19,406 nucleotides of DNA from an uncultured Clostridium sp. (GTDB lineage: Bacteria > Bacillota > Clostridia > Lachnospirales > Lachnospiraceae). The stretch's first letter is position 1. Every line of letters starts with the position of its first letter. A program made the translations under genes and the position numbers. The notes beneath the pieces were generated by a model. That model ran no database searches, had not been told where the DNA came from, and worked only from the letters and a program-made list of their open reading frames with translations. The DNA lies in the NCBI GenBank assembly GCA_900543885.1, contig UQTA01000057.1, positions 1 through 19,406 of the forward strand, read 5' to 3'. This document shows positions 1-6,309 of this stretch, piece after piece.

Positions 1-134
1 GACAGGGCGGAGGCGTTGCCTGAACACGCGAAGCGTGTGAGTTGGCCGGAGCCCTGTCTAATTGGCGGCGGAACAAAAGGTCCAGAAAATTGCCGTGAAT
101 GCGTTTATACATAGCGGGGCTCTTTCGGACCTTT
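1..134 (+). other. Two-hairpin structured intergenic element
   Basis: No ORF of note lies here. The first hairpin has perfect outer arms at 1-8 and 51-58 (GACAGGGC/GCCCTGTC) and an inner stem at 24-29/33-38 (ACACGC, loop GAA, GCGTGT). The second pairs 76-83 with 127-134 (AAAGGTCC/GGACCTTT) and continues with 85-88/123-126 across one bulged A. The window starts exactly at the first arm, so the element may extend upstream. It could be the 3' part of a structured RNA or the tail of an intergenic repeat family. I do not recognise a known RNA class. Confidence 0.5.
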
Positions 135-148
135 CTGAATTAAATCGC

Positions 149-195
149 AATAAAGCTGCAAAGGGATAGAAAATCTTGTTTGCAGCTTTATTTTA
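149..195 (+). terminator. Terminator-like hairpin, 14-bp perfect stem
   Basis: AATAAAGCTGCAAA (149-162) is perfectly complementary to TTTGCAGCTTTATT (179-192), with a 16-nt loop, followed by TTATAATAAG. It probably ends whatever transcript enters from the left, or the structured element at 1-134. The arms are A/T-flanked on both sides, so it could act in both directions. Confidence 0.65.
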
Positions 196-209
196 TAATA
201 AGTTTAACG

Positions 210-238
210 TTGCACTTAAAACAAAAAAACATTATAAT
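210..238 (+). promoter_or_regulatory. Sigma-A promoter of the MBL-fold gene
   Basis: TTGCAC at 210-215, a 17-bp spacer, then consensus TATAAT at 233-238. The predicted start of transcription is near 245, giving a leader of about 40 nt that contains AGGAGG at 268-273 before the ATG at 284. Confidence 0.75.
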
Positions 239-283
239 CGAGATATGAAAATTTTATAAAAACAAGCAGGAGGGCAACATTTT

Positions 284-1141
284 ATGGAATTAATAGGAAA
301 AGGTATGAAATTCAGATGGTTAAACAACGCGGGATTTGAAATGGAATTATCCAGCGGAAAGCACCTTTTGGTGGATCCATGGTTAGATGAGGCACAGATC
401 TATCCTATCAGCATTGACGAGATCGAGCGGGCAGATTATGTGCTTCTCACCCATACACATGATGATCACTCTGACAGTATTGGACGGATCCAGAAGCGCT
501 TTCCCCAGGCAGCGATCTTTGTAGGAGATCTGTCAGCAGAGGCGCTGTGCAAAGAATATGGCCTGAATGTAGAGCGTCTGTTCCGTATCCGCGGCGGAGA
601 AGAATATGAATTTGATGATGTAAAAATCGAAGTAATAGCAGCAAGGCATACAGAATCAAAAAGTGGAAATTACTGGGATAAAGGTTACTGTATCCAGAAA
701 GATGGAAGCAGGAGAGAAACCATGTGGTATGGTTCTTTGGAGATGTATAACTTCCGCATTACCGATGCCAATGGATACAGGGCCGTTGTATGGGGAGGAA
801 TGACCACAGAGGAACAGATTCACCGCATGGAAAAATATAATGGAAATGAGATCGCTTTTATGCATGTCAGCCCGAAACAGGATCATCAGATGTTTGCAAG
901 ACTGGTACAGGCTATTAATCCAAAGGTAGTAATACCTCATCATTACGATATCTGGGAAACTTTATTTGCGGCAAAACCAGAGCTTTTGGCAGATATGAAG
1001 CTTCCGGAAGGAAAAACAAATGCAGAAGGTGTACTTGATACCATTCGTCAGAATATCCAGAATGCATGTCCGGATGTAGCATTCTTTATTCCAAAGCATC
1101 ACAAGTGGTATCAGTTTGGTTATGGTATCACGGAAAAATAG
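284..1141 (+). CDS. MBL-fold metallohydrolase
   Basis: This is a 285-residue cytoplasmic protein with no signal peptide. The metallo-beta-lactamase signature HxHxDH is intact (H57, H59, D61, H62 in LLTHTHDDHSD). Further candidate metal ligands are the histidine in AARHTES and the pair in VIPHHYD. The place where the family usually has a Gly-Asp bridging ligand reads VVWGGMT around residues 168-174, so the bridging Asp appears to be Gly; this is my alignment by eye. The overall shape resembles UlaG-like/lactonase-type MBL proteins, but the substrate cannot be read from sequence. The start is supported by AGGAGG ten bases upstream and a consensus promoter. It appears monocistronic, with its own terminator at 1156-1194. 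Confidence 0.85.
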   Translation: MELIGKGMKFRWLNNAGFEMELSSGKHLLVDPWLDEAQIYPISIDEIERADYVLLTHTHDDHSDSIGRIQKRFPQAAIFVGDLSAEALCKEYGLNVERLFRIRGGEEYEFDDVKIEVIAARHTESKSGNYWDKGYCIQKDGSRRETMWYGSLEMYNFRITDANGYRAVVWGGMTTEEQIHRMEKYNGNEIAFMHVSPKQDHQMFARLVQAINPKVVIPHHYDIWETLFAAKPELLADMKLPEGKTNAEGVLDTIRQNIQNACPDVAFFIPKHHKWYQFGYGITEK

Positions 1142-1155
1142 AGGTAGTTTTTGCA

Positions 1156-1194
1156 GCCGTCGCTATGGGAAGTAGTGGCGGCTTAAAATTTTTC
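1156..1194 (+). terminator. Terminator after MBL-fold gene
   Basis: GCCGTCGCT (1156-1164) pairs with AGTGGCGGC (1174-1182) using G-U pairs, with a 9-nt loop, followed by TTAAAATTTTTCC. It begins 15 bases after the stop codon. Confidence 0.65.
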
Positions 1195-1250
1195 CTTAAA
1201 GATTGATTCATTGATCATTCAGCACATTCAGCAACTAAATATCAGGAAAA

Positions 1251-1279
1251 TTGTAATGGTTTAGTTTTGATGGTATACT
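1251..1279 (+). promoter_or_regulatory. Sigma-A promoter of the AEC permease gene
   Basis: TTGTAA (1251-1256), a 17-bp spacer and TATACT (1274-1279). The predicted transcript starts near 1286 and carries an AGGGGG-type ribosome binding site ending about 10 bases before the ATG at 1321. Confidence 0.65.
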
Positions 1280-1320
1280 TAGATAAGTGATCGTAAATAT
1301 ACTTAAGGGGGAAATGAAAC

Positions 1321-2241
1321 ATGAATACATTCTGGATCCTGTTAGAGCAGATGGAATTGTTTGTGGTCTACATTCTGGCAGGTGTGATCTTAGTAAAAAC
1401 AAAGGTTTTAAGCAAAGAGGCATTGCAGCCTATTGCACGGTTTGTTTTGAAAATGGGACTGCCGCTGCTGATCTTTACTAATATTATCAATGGGGTAGAG
1501 AAAGATGCTCTTTTTAGGTCTGGCTCCATTTTAGTAACGGCTTTCTTTCTGGACAGTGCATTGTTTTTGCTCAGCTGGCCGATTGCACATTTATGTGGCG
1601 TAAAGGGAAAATTGGTTGAAATTTACCAGACTATGAATATATTTGGAAATATCGGATTTATGGGGATACCTATTATAACCAGTATTTATCCGGAAAATGG
1701 TATTCTTTATGTTTCTGTGTTTACTATTGTAGATCAGTTATTTTTATGGACGCTGGGAGTAAAGCTGACAGCTCCGGAAGGAGAAGGAAAATTTAATCCT
1801 AAAAAGCTGATCAATCCGGCATCAGTAGGGATCGTAACGGCTATAATCTTGATCATTATAGGAATCCGATTACCAGTGCCGTTAAATACAGGACTTCAGA
1901 AAATTGGTTCTACGGCAACACCTTTAGCCATGATCTATCTGGGGGGATTGTTTGCCTGCAGCAATATAGGCAGCTGTTTAAAGAGGATTGAATTGTATGG
2001 GATCGTAATTGTAAAAATGATGATCGTACCCCTTGTTATGTATTGGATCCTGAAACAATTGGGAATGGCAGAAGATATCCGTATGACGATGTCACTGATC
2101 GCGGGAATGCCGGTTATGGCATCCATTGCCATGATGGTGAAACCTTCAGAAAGTGACTATGCGATGGGAGGAATCTTTGTCACTACCATTGGTTCACTGA
2201 TCACATTGCCGCTGATCTGCTTTATTTTGCAGAATTTTTAG
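1321..2241 (+). CDS. AEC-family (auxin efflux carrier-like) permease
   Basis: This 306-residue integral membrane protein is hydrophobic throughout, with about ten predicted transmembrane segments. It has the AEC/Mem_trans layout: an N-terminal helix block (ELFVVYILAGVILVK), a conserved NIGFMGIPI segment near residue 110, and a second half that repeats the fold and carries the GMPVMASIAMM segment. AEC proteins in bacteria typically move small carboxylates such as malate, but the substrate here is unknown. The gene has its own promoter and terminator, so it is probably a single-gene unit. No neighbour suggests a substrate. Start choice: ATG with AGGGGG about 10 bases upstream. Confidence 0.85.
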   Translation: MNTFWILLEQMELFVVYILAGVILVKTKVLSKEALQPIARFVLKMGLPLLIFTNIINGVEKDALFRSGSILVTAFFLDSALFLLSWPIAHLCGVKGKLVEIYQTMNIFGNIGFMGIPIITSIYPENGILYVSVFTIVDQLFLWTLGVKLTAPEGEGKFNPKKLINPASVGIVTAIILIIIGIRLPVPLNTGLQKIGSTATPLAMIYLGGLFACSNIGSCLKRIELYGIVIVKMMIVPLVMYWILKQLGMAEDIRMTMSLIAGMPVMASIAMMVKPSESDYAMGGIFVTTIGSLITLPLICFILQNF

Positions 2242-2263
2242 AAAAATGATATTTTGGAAATTT

Positions 2264-2286
2264 GGGGCTGTTAAGGCCCCTTTTTG
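2264..2286 (+). terminator. Terminator after AEC permease
   Basis: GGGGC (2264-2268), 7-nt loop, GCCCC (2276-2280), then TTTTTGTTTG, starting about 20 bases after the stop codon. Confidence 0.75.
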
Positions 2287-2336
2287 TTTGAGAAAACGTT
2301 GATTTGGATAAGTAATTTGGTTAAGCAATGAAATAC

Positions 2337-2367
2337 TTGACTTGAAGTAAACTTCAAGATGTATACT
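2337..2367 (+). promoter_or_regulatory. MerR-type promoter/operator with 19-bp spacer
   Basis: -35 TTGACT (2337-2342) and -10 TATACT (2362-2367) are separated by exactly 19 bp. The spacer is almost filled by the perfect inverted repeat CTTGAAGT-AA-ACTTCAAG (2341-2358). An over-long 19-20 bp spacer holding a dyad is the hallmark of promoters untwisted by MerR-family activators. No MerR-family regulator gene is in the window. The downstream gene is a truncated aldo/keto reductase. Confidence 0.85.
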
Positions 2368-2451
2368 GATTTTATAAAATGAGAAAATTACTCAGAAACA
2401 GAATGAAAAATAAATAGACAAAACAGTATGCAAAGAAAGGCAAGAGGTTTT

Positions 2452-2625
2452 ATGGAATACCGCAAATTACCGCATGGAGAAGAAAAGATCAGTGTCATTG
2501 GAATGGGATCATCTGTGGTAGGGGAACAGAAGGAAGAAGACATTATTAAGACAGTAGAATATGCTCTGGATGCTGGGATCAATTATTTTGATATGGCAGG
2601 CGGACATTTTGTAGTGAGTAGGTGA
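2452..2625 (+). pseudogene. Truncated aldo/keto reductase (N-terminal stump)
   Basis: The 57 codons from the ATG at 2452 encode a typical N-terminus of an Fe-S-associated aldo/keto reductase (COG1453-like): MEYRKLPHGEEKISVIGMG followed by ALDAGINYFDMAGGH, which carries the conserved Asp of the active-site start. Family members are usually well over 300 residues. Here homology stops just after AGGH, followed by FVVSR and a stop. The catalytic Tyr, Lys and His regions and any Fe-S cysteines are gone. The start at 2452 is preferred over an in-frame ATG at 2428 because AAGAGG sits at 2442-2447 and the family begins at MEYRKL. The stump retains an excellent MerR-type promoter. Between it and the next gene is a terminator-like hairpin. 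It is most simply the remnant of a deletion or insertion that brought in the cassette to its right. Confidence 0.8.
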
Positions 2626-2672
2626 TTGAACATCCAGATGTTGTGGATATGATAGTGGCAGGAGAATAGGTG

Positions 2673-2724
2673 AAAAGCGGGCGGATGAAAAGTTTTTGTG
2701 ACTTTTTATTGCCTGCTTTTTACA
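2673..2724 (+). terminator. Terminator-like hairpin behind the reductase stump
   Basis: AAAAGCGGGC (2673-2682) pairs with GCCTGCTTTT (2711-2720) with one G-U. A second inner stem is formed by AAAAGT and ACTTTT. A T-run overlaps and follows the 3' arm. It would insulate the downstream cassette from the MerR-type promoter. Confidence 0.6.
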
Positions 2725-2762
2725 TATTAATTGAAAAATATAGTGTATGAAAATAAAATACT

Positions 2763-2771
2763 TGTTATAAT
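2763..2771 (+). promoter_or_regulatory. Extended -10 promoter of the DUF3791/DUF3990 cassette
   Basis: TGTTATAAT contains a consensus TATAAT (2766-2771) preceded by the TGn extended -10 element. No good -35 is present at 17 bp. The predicted start near 2778 gives a leader of about 30 nt to the ATG at 2809. Confidence 0.55.
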
Positions 2772-2808
2772 CTAAGCAGAAGATGTGGAAGAAAGGTTGG
2801 TGAAGATC

Positions 2809-3027
2809 ATGTGTGAGAAGAAGGAACTGAGTTTTTCAATATTCATGTTATATAGTCTTGCGGATAAATGGAAGATGTCCCCAGCCAAAGTATATAAAAT
2901 ATTAAATTCAACTGGGATTTTGGATAATTATATTATTAAATGTTACGATGTTCTTCATACGCAAGGAAAAGAATACTTGGTAGAAGATATTACGGATTTT
3001 GTGAGGGAAAAGGGAGTTAATGTATGA
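2809..3027 (+). CDS. DUF3791-like small protein, first gene of cassette
   Basis: This 72-residue cytoplasmic protein has the pattern I associate with DUF3791: a helical N-terminal half containing a KVYKILNSTG segment, then CYDVLHTQGKEYLVEDI near the C-terminus. The function of the family is not established to my knowledge. The ATG at 2809 is chosen because GGTGA lies five bases upstream; an in-frame GTG at 2785 would add eight residues but has a weaker site. The stop overlaps the next start by four bases (ATGA), so the two genes are translationally coupled. A small protein in front of a larger putative enzyme fits an antitoxin or partner role, which is inference only. The gene is AT-richer than the sugar locus. 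Confidence 0.75.
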   Translation: MCEKKELSFSIFMLYSLADKWKMSPAKVYKILNSTGILDNYIIKCYDVLHTQGKEYLVEDITDFVREKGVNV

Positions 3028-3515
3028 TTGTATATCATGGATCAACAGAAATTATAAAGAATCCGGATGTTTTACACTCGAAAAAATATTTGGATTTTGG
3101 CAAGGGTTTCTATATTACAACATTCGAGAATCAAGCAAAAAAGTGGGCGGTTCGAAAGGGAATGAGACAAGAGAAAACAGCGATAGTTAATATTTATGAA
3201 TTGTCTGAGAAATGGGATGATTATAGAGTATTGTCTTTTGAAAAAGAAAACGAGAAATGGCTTGATTTTGTTTGTGGATGTAGAAAAGGACAGCCATTAA
3301 ATGAAGCGTTTGATATTATCATTGGAAATGTTGCAGATGATGATGTGTTTAAGACTGTAGATATGTACTTTAGAGGTTTATGGGACAAAGAAAAAGTTTT
3401 GAATGAATTACGATATTATAAGATGAATAATCAACTATGTATTGTAAATCAAAAAACGTTGAATCAACTTATTACTTTTAAAAGATCGTATGAGGTGAAA
3501 AGCAATGGTAGATAA
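3024..3515 (+). CDS. DUF3990-like protein, putative ADP-ribosyltransferase fold
   Basis: This 163-residue soluble protein starts MIVYHGSTEIIKNPD, has YLDFGKGFYITTFENQAKKW at residues 22-41 and ends with a NNQLCIVNQKTL segment, the layout of DUF3990. From memory, that family is placed with the ADP-ribosyltransferase superfamily. On that model H5 (YHGS), Y30 (GFYIT) and Q137 (NNQLCI) would occupy the three positions of an H-Y-[E/D/Q] type NAD-binding/catalytic triad; this assignment is my inference. No signal peptide or membrane segment is present. The gene overlaps its neighbours on both sides (4 nt upstream, 11 nt downstream), so all three should be one translation unit. It is likely a toxin or a nucleotide/protein-modifying effector, but no activity can be read directly. 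Confidence 0.75.
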   Translation: MIVYHGSTEIIKNPDVLHSKKYLDFGKGFYITTFENQAKKWAVRKGMRQEKTAIVNIYELSEKWDDYRVLSFEKENEKWLDFVCGCRKGQPLNEAFDIIIGNVADDDVFKTVDMYFRGLWDKEKVLNELRYYKMNNQLCIVNQKTLNQLITFKRSYEVKSNGR

Positions 3516-3732
3516 AAAGCAACTTGAAGAAGTCTATAAGCAGAATTTGGAAAATGATATTATTAGTGCAATTTCCGAAATGAAAGGGATAGATTTGCGA
3601 AAGGCATTTGATATTTATTATTCCAGTAAACTTGCTGAACAAATTTCAAATGACAGTTATGGTATCGAAAATATGGATGCGAAATATCTGGCGGAAGATT
3701 TGATTGAGAATGAGTCAGGACTTTTTAAATAA
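3505..3732 (+). CDS. Small acidic protein, third gene of cassette
   Basis: This 75-residue protein begins MVDKKQLEEVYKQNLENDII and is acidic and predicted mostly helical. A segment DLRKAFDIYYSSKLAEQI and a conserved-looking GIENMDAKYLAEDLI stretch are visible. I do not assign a named family with confidence. Its start lies 11 bases inside the end of the DUF3990-like gene, and GAGGTGAAAAGCA just upstream provides the ribosome binding site. Its size, acidity and tight coupling make it a candidate antitoxin or immunity partner for the preceding gene. No clear terminator follows; the next gene begins 130 bases downstream behind its own putative promoter. Confidence 0.65.
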   Translation: MVDKKQLEEVYKQNLENDIISAISEMKGIDLRKAFDIYYSSKLAEQISNDSYGIENMDAKYLAEDLIENESGLFK

Positions 3733-3775
3733 ATATTGTGAGTAGAGATTTTTACGTTACAAACCCAATAAATGA

Positions 3776-3804
3776 TTGCAAAATATCCCCTGTTTTTGTA
3801 AACT
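3776..3804 (+). promoter_or_regulatory. Putative promoter of the GGDEF-M42 operon
   Basis: TTGCAA (3776-3781), 17-bp spacer, TAAACT (3799-3804). The -10 region overlaps the left arm of the inverted repeat at 3790-3850, so a protein binding the repeat could block or assist initiation. Confidence 0.45.
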
Positions 3805-3850
3805 ATAGGTACATTCTATGAATAGGGTAACACTATATTTGCAAAAACAG
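3790..3850 (+). promoter_or_regulatory. Long-range inverted repeat touching -10 and RBS
   Basis: CTGTTTTTGTAAA (3790-3802) and TTTGCAAAAACAG (3838-3850) are complementary over 13 positions with one G-T. Flanking CCC (3787-3789) and GGG (3852-3854) could extend the pairing and hide the AGAGGG ribosome binding site. As DNA it is a dyad spanning the promoter; as RNA it would need transcription to start upstream of 3790. Confidence 0.5.
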
Positions 3851-3861
3851 AGGGTATGCCT

Positions 3862-5193
3862 ATGAAAATATTGGAAGCCATAGGACGGGATAAAAACAAT
3901 AAATGGATATTGCTTATGGGCCTTCTCCAGGCAGCGGCTTGTGCAGTTATTTATTGGTTTAACATATATAATCCCAATATTATCTTATTTGTGATCTTAT
4001 CAGCGGTTCTGGTGCAGTTTGGATATAAAGCAGGTATCCTTTGCGGGGCTATTGCATTTTTGTATACTATGTTCTATTTTTCCATAGACCATAGTTTTTG
4101 GTATTTTGACGATGTGAACCGGGATAAAGTGCTGGTAGTGGCTTTTGGCATCGTGGCCAATGTGTCTATTGTCGGAAGACTGAAAGATCGGATGGAAAAG
4201 ACAAATCGGGAAAGACTGCATCAGTTAGAGATTGCTACGACTTTAAACCGGTGTGCAGCAGAGCTTTCAGCAGATCGGAACACTTATGCGGCTATTTATA
4301 ATCTTCTTGGTATTATCTGCAATTATTTCCATGCAGACAGAAGCTATATTTTTGAGATTGATTACGAAAAACAGATTGTTACCAATACATCTGAATATGC
4401 TGCAGATGGCATTTCCAGTCAGATCGATAATCTGCAGGAGGTGCCTCTTTCTGTTATTGCTGTGTGGCTGGAACGCTTCCAGAAAGGGGAAGTATACTAT
4501 ATTGCAGATGCAGAGCAGGAAAAGGGTTATCCTACATATACAATGCTGGTAGAACAGAATATTGAGCATCTTTTAACAGTGCCGTTAAAGAAAAATGGTA
4601 AAGTTACCGGATTTATTGGTGTGGATAATCCACGGACTCATTTTGATGATGCCACGCTTTTGGAGTCTTTGCAGTATTTTATTGTAAACAGTCAGTCCTC
4701 CAAACGGCAGCAGGAACGTTTGCAGTTTTTGAGTTTTCGTGATATGCTCACAGGATTGTATAATCGTAATAAGTACATAAAGGTATTAGAATCCTGTGAA
4801 CGGTTCCCGGTACGAGACACAGGTGTTGCCTATATTGACTTAAATGGTCTGAAACAGATCAATGACAATCTGGGACATGAAGCAGGAGACAGGCTGATCT
4901 GCAAGGCAGCAGAAGGTATTTTAAAAACATTTCCGGAAGATTCCTACCGCATTGGCGGGGATGAGTTTGTTATCATTGTACCGGAAATAGGGGAAGAAGC
5001 ATTTAGAGATCAGATGGAACAGGTGCGAAAGAATCTGGAAGAGGTACAGGTAAGCTTTTCTATGGGCCTGGAATGGAAAAAAGAAGGCATGATAGAATCT
5101 ATGTTAAAGGCAGCAGAAAAGAGGATGTATCTGGAAAAGGATGCATATTACAGAGAAAAAGGGAGAGACAGAAGAGGTTCGGTAAAAGTATGA
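3862..5193 (+). CDS. Membrane GAF-GGDEF diguanylate cyclase
   Basis: The protein makes cyclic di-GMP. Reading from the ATG at 3862, four hydrophobic segments fill residues about 15-105, followed by a short coiled region, a GAF-like sensor domain (about 125-270) with the typical VPLKKNGKVTGFIGVDN strand-turn, and a GGDEF domain beginning at FRDMLTGLYNRNKY. The catalytic motif is intact: RIGGDEF with G365-F369. No RxxD inhibitory site is visible five residues before it, so product feedback may be absent. The start at 3862 is preferred over the ATG at 3856 because AGAGGG (3849-3854) is only one base from the latter. Its stop overlaps the next start (ATGA), coupling it to an M42 peptidase. The signal sensed by the GAF and membrane part is unknown. 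Confidence 0.88.
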   Translation: MKILEAIGRDKNNKWILLMGLLQAAACAVIYWFNIYNPNIILFVILSAVLVQFGYKAGILCGAIAFLYTMFYFSIDHSFWYFDDVNRDKVLVVAFGIVANVSIVGRLKDRMEKTNRERLHQLEIATTLNRCAAELSADRNTYAAIYNLLGIICNYFHADRSYIFEIDYEKQIVTNTSEYAADGISSQIDNLQEVPLSVIAVWLERFQKGEVYYIADAEQEKGYPTYTMLVEQNIEHLLTVPLKKNGKVTGFIGVDNPRTHFDDATLLESLQYFIVNSQSSKRQQERLQFLSFRDMLTGLYNRNKYIKVLESCERFPVRDTGVAYIDLNGLKQINDNLGHEAGDRLICKAAEGILKTFPEDSYRIGGDEFVIIVPEIGEEAFRDQMEQVRKNLEEVQVSFSMGLEWKKEGMIESMLKAAEKRMYLEKDAYYREKGRDRRGSVKV

Positions 5194-6230
5194 CAGATTA
5201 TAGAAAATATACAGATTATATCGTAGAACAGGCAGAAAAATTATTATCTATTGACAGCCCGTCTGGTTATTGCCGCCAGGTGACAGATTACCTTTTGGAG
5301 GAATTGGGGCGCCTGGGGATCCAGGCAAAAAAGACCATAAAAGGAGGCGTTGTAGCTTCTTTTGGGGGTAAAGATAAAGAAGATGCTATTTTGCTGGAAG
5401 CCCATTGTGATACACTGGGAGGCATGGTAGCAGAAGTGAAGTCAAACGGACGTCTTCGCCTTACAAATATCGGCGGTATGAAACCTGCCAATGCAGAGGC
5501 AGAAAATGTTCGTATCATTACCAAAGGGGATGGCATTTATGAGGGTGTATGCCAGCTGATCAATGCTTCTGTTCATGTAAATGGAGATTATGAGAAAACA
5601 GAGAGAAACTGGGATACCATAGAGGTGCTTGTAGACGAGCCGGTAAATTCAAAAGAAGATACATTAAAGCTAGGTATTATGCCGGGAGACTACGTGTGCT
5701 TTGAACCCAGGACGCGGGTGACAGAATCCGGTTATATTAAGAGCCGTTTTCTGGATGACAAGCTTTCAGCAGCTATTTTACTGGGATACGGAAAATATTT
5801 AAAAGAAGAAAATATACAGCCGGAACGGTTTGTATACGCTCATTTTACCGTTTACGAGGAAGTAGGCCATGGAGGAAGTGCGTCGGTACCTTCTGGTGTA
5901 ACAGAAGCCTGGTCTGTGGATATGGGCTGTGTAGGTGAAGGACTGATGTGTACAGAGCGGGAAGTTTCTATCTGTGCAAAGGACAGCGGCGGGCCTTATA
6001 ATTATGAGATCGTGAGCCGTCTGGTAGAACTTGCAAAGGAAAATAACATTGGTTTTGCAGTGGATGTATATCCGCATTATGGTTCAGATGTAGAAACGAC
6101 TCTCCGTGCAGGAAATGATATCCGTCATGCCCTGATCGGACCGGGTGTGTATGCATCTCATGGCTATGAGAGAAGCCACAGAGATGGCGCAGAGAATACG
6201 TTCCGCCTGATTCAGGCATATATTGGTTAA
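5190..6230 (+). CDS. M42-family metallo-aminopeptidase
   Basis: This 346-residue cytoplasmic peptidase is of the M42 (FrvX/CelM-like) family, which forms large tetrahedral aminopeptidase assemblies that trim peptides. Ligands visible: H72 and D74 (LLEAHCDTLGG), the bridging Asp in SRFLDDKLSAA (D189/D190), the catalytic Glu in YEEVGHGG (E223/E224), Asp in VDMGCVG, and a C-terminal His in ASHGYERSH. All elements of a dinuclear metal site are present. The start at 5190 overlaps the stop of the cyclase gene (ATGA), with GAAGAGG about 12 bases upstream. A longer reading from 5073 lies inside the cyclase gene and is not conserved in style. It is followed by a strong terminator, so the operon has two genes. 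Confidence 0.88.
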   Translation: MTDYRKYTDYIVEQAEKLLSIDSPSGYCRQVTDYLLEELGRLGIQAKKTIKGGVVASFGGKDKEDAILLEAHCDTLGGMVAEVKSNGRLRLTNIGGMKPANAEAENVRIITKGDGIYEGVCQLINASVHVNGDYEKTERNWDTIEVLVDEPVNSKEDTLKLGIMPGDYVCFEPRTRVTESGYIKSRFLDDKLSAAILLGYGKYLKEENIQPERFVYAHFTVYEEVGHGGSASVPSGVTEAWSVDMGCVGEGLMCTEREVSICAKDSGGPYNYEIVSRLVELAKENNIGFAVDVYPHYGSDVETTLRAGNDIRHALIGPGVYASHGYERSHRDGAENTFRLIQAYIG

Positions 6231-6258
6231 GTTAACTTGAGGATCGAATAAGTAATTT

Positions 6259-6309
6259 CCCTGTCTTCATATATTGTTATGGATAACAAGATGGAGACAG
6301 GGATTTTTT
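6259..6309 (+). terminator. Very strong terminator of the GGDEF-M42 operon
   Basis: CCCTGTCTTCAT (6259-6270) pairs with ATGGAGACAGGG (6291-6302). Inside it TTGTTAT (6274-6280) pairs perfectly with ATAACAA (6283-6289) around GG. TTTTTT follows at 6304-6309. The 3' arm also holds the ribosome binding site (AGGGA, 6299-6303) of the next gene, whose ATG follows the T-run immediately. Confidence 0.85.

Noticed and set aside
4253..4569. Overlapping reading frames of about 100 codons on both strands inside the GGDEF gene
   Set aside because: They are shadows of the GAF-GGDEF coding frame, without ribosome binding sites or domains.
5073..5189. N-terminal extension of the M42 peptidase
   Set aside because: It lies inside the cyclase gene in another frame; the family-typical start and ATGA overlap at 5190 are better.
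6246..6275. Possible sporulation sigma-E promoter (GAATAA ... CATATATT) before spoIID
   Set aside because: Hexamers match the consensus poorly, the spacing is too long, and the -10 lies inside the terminator stem; not strong enough to list.
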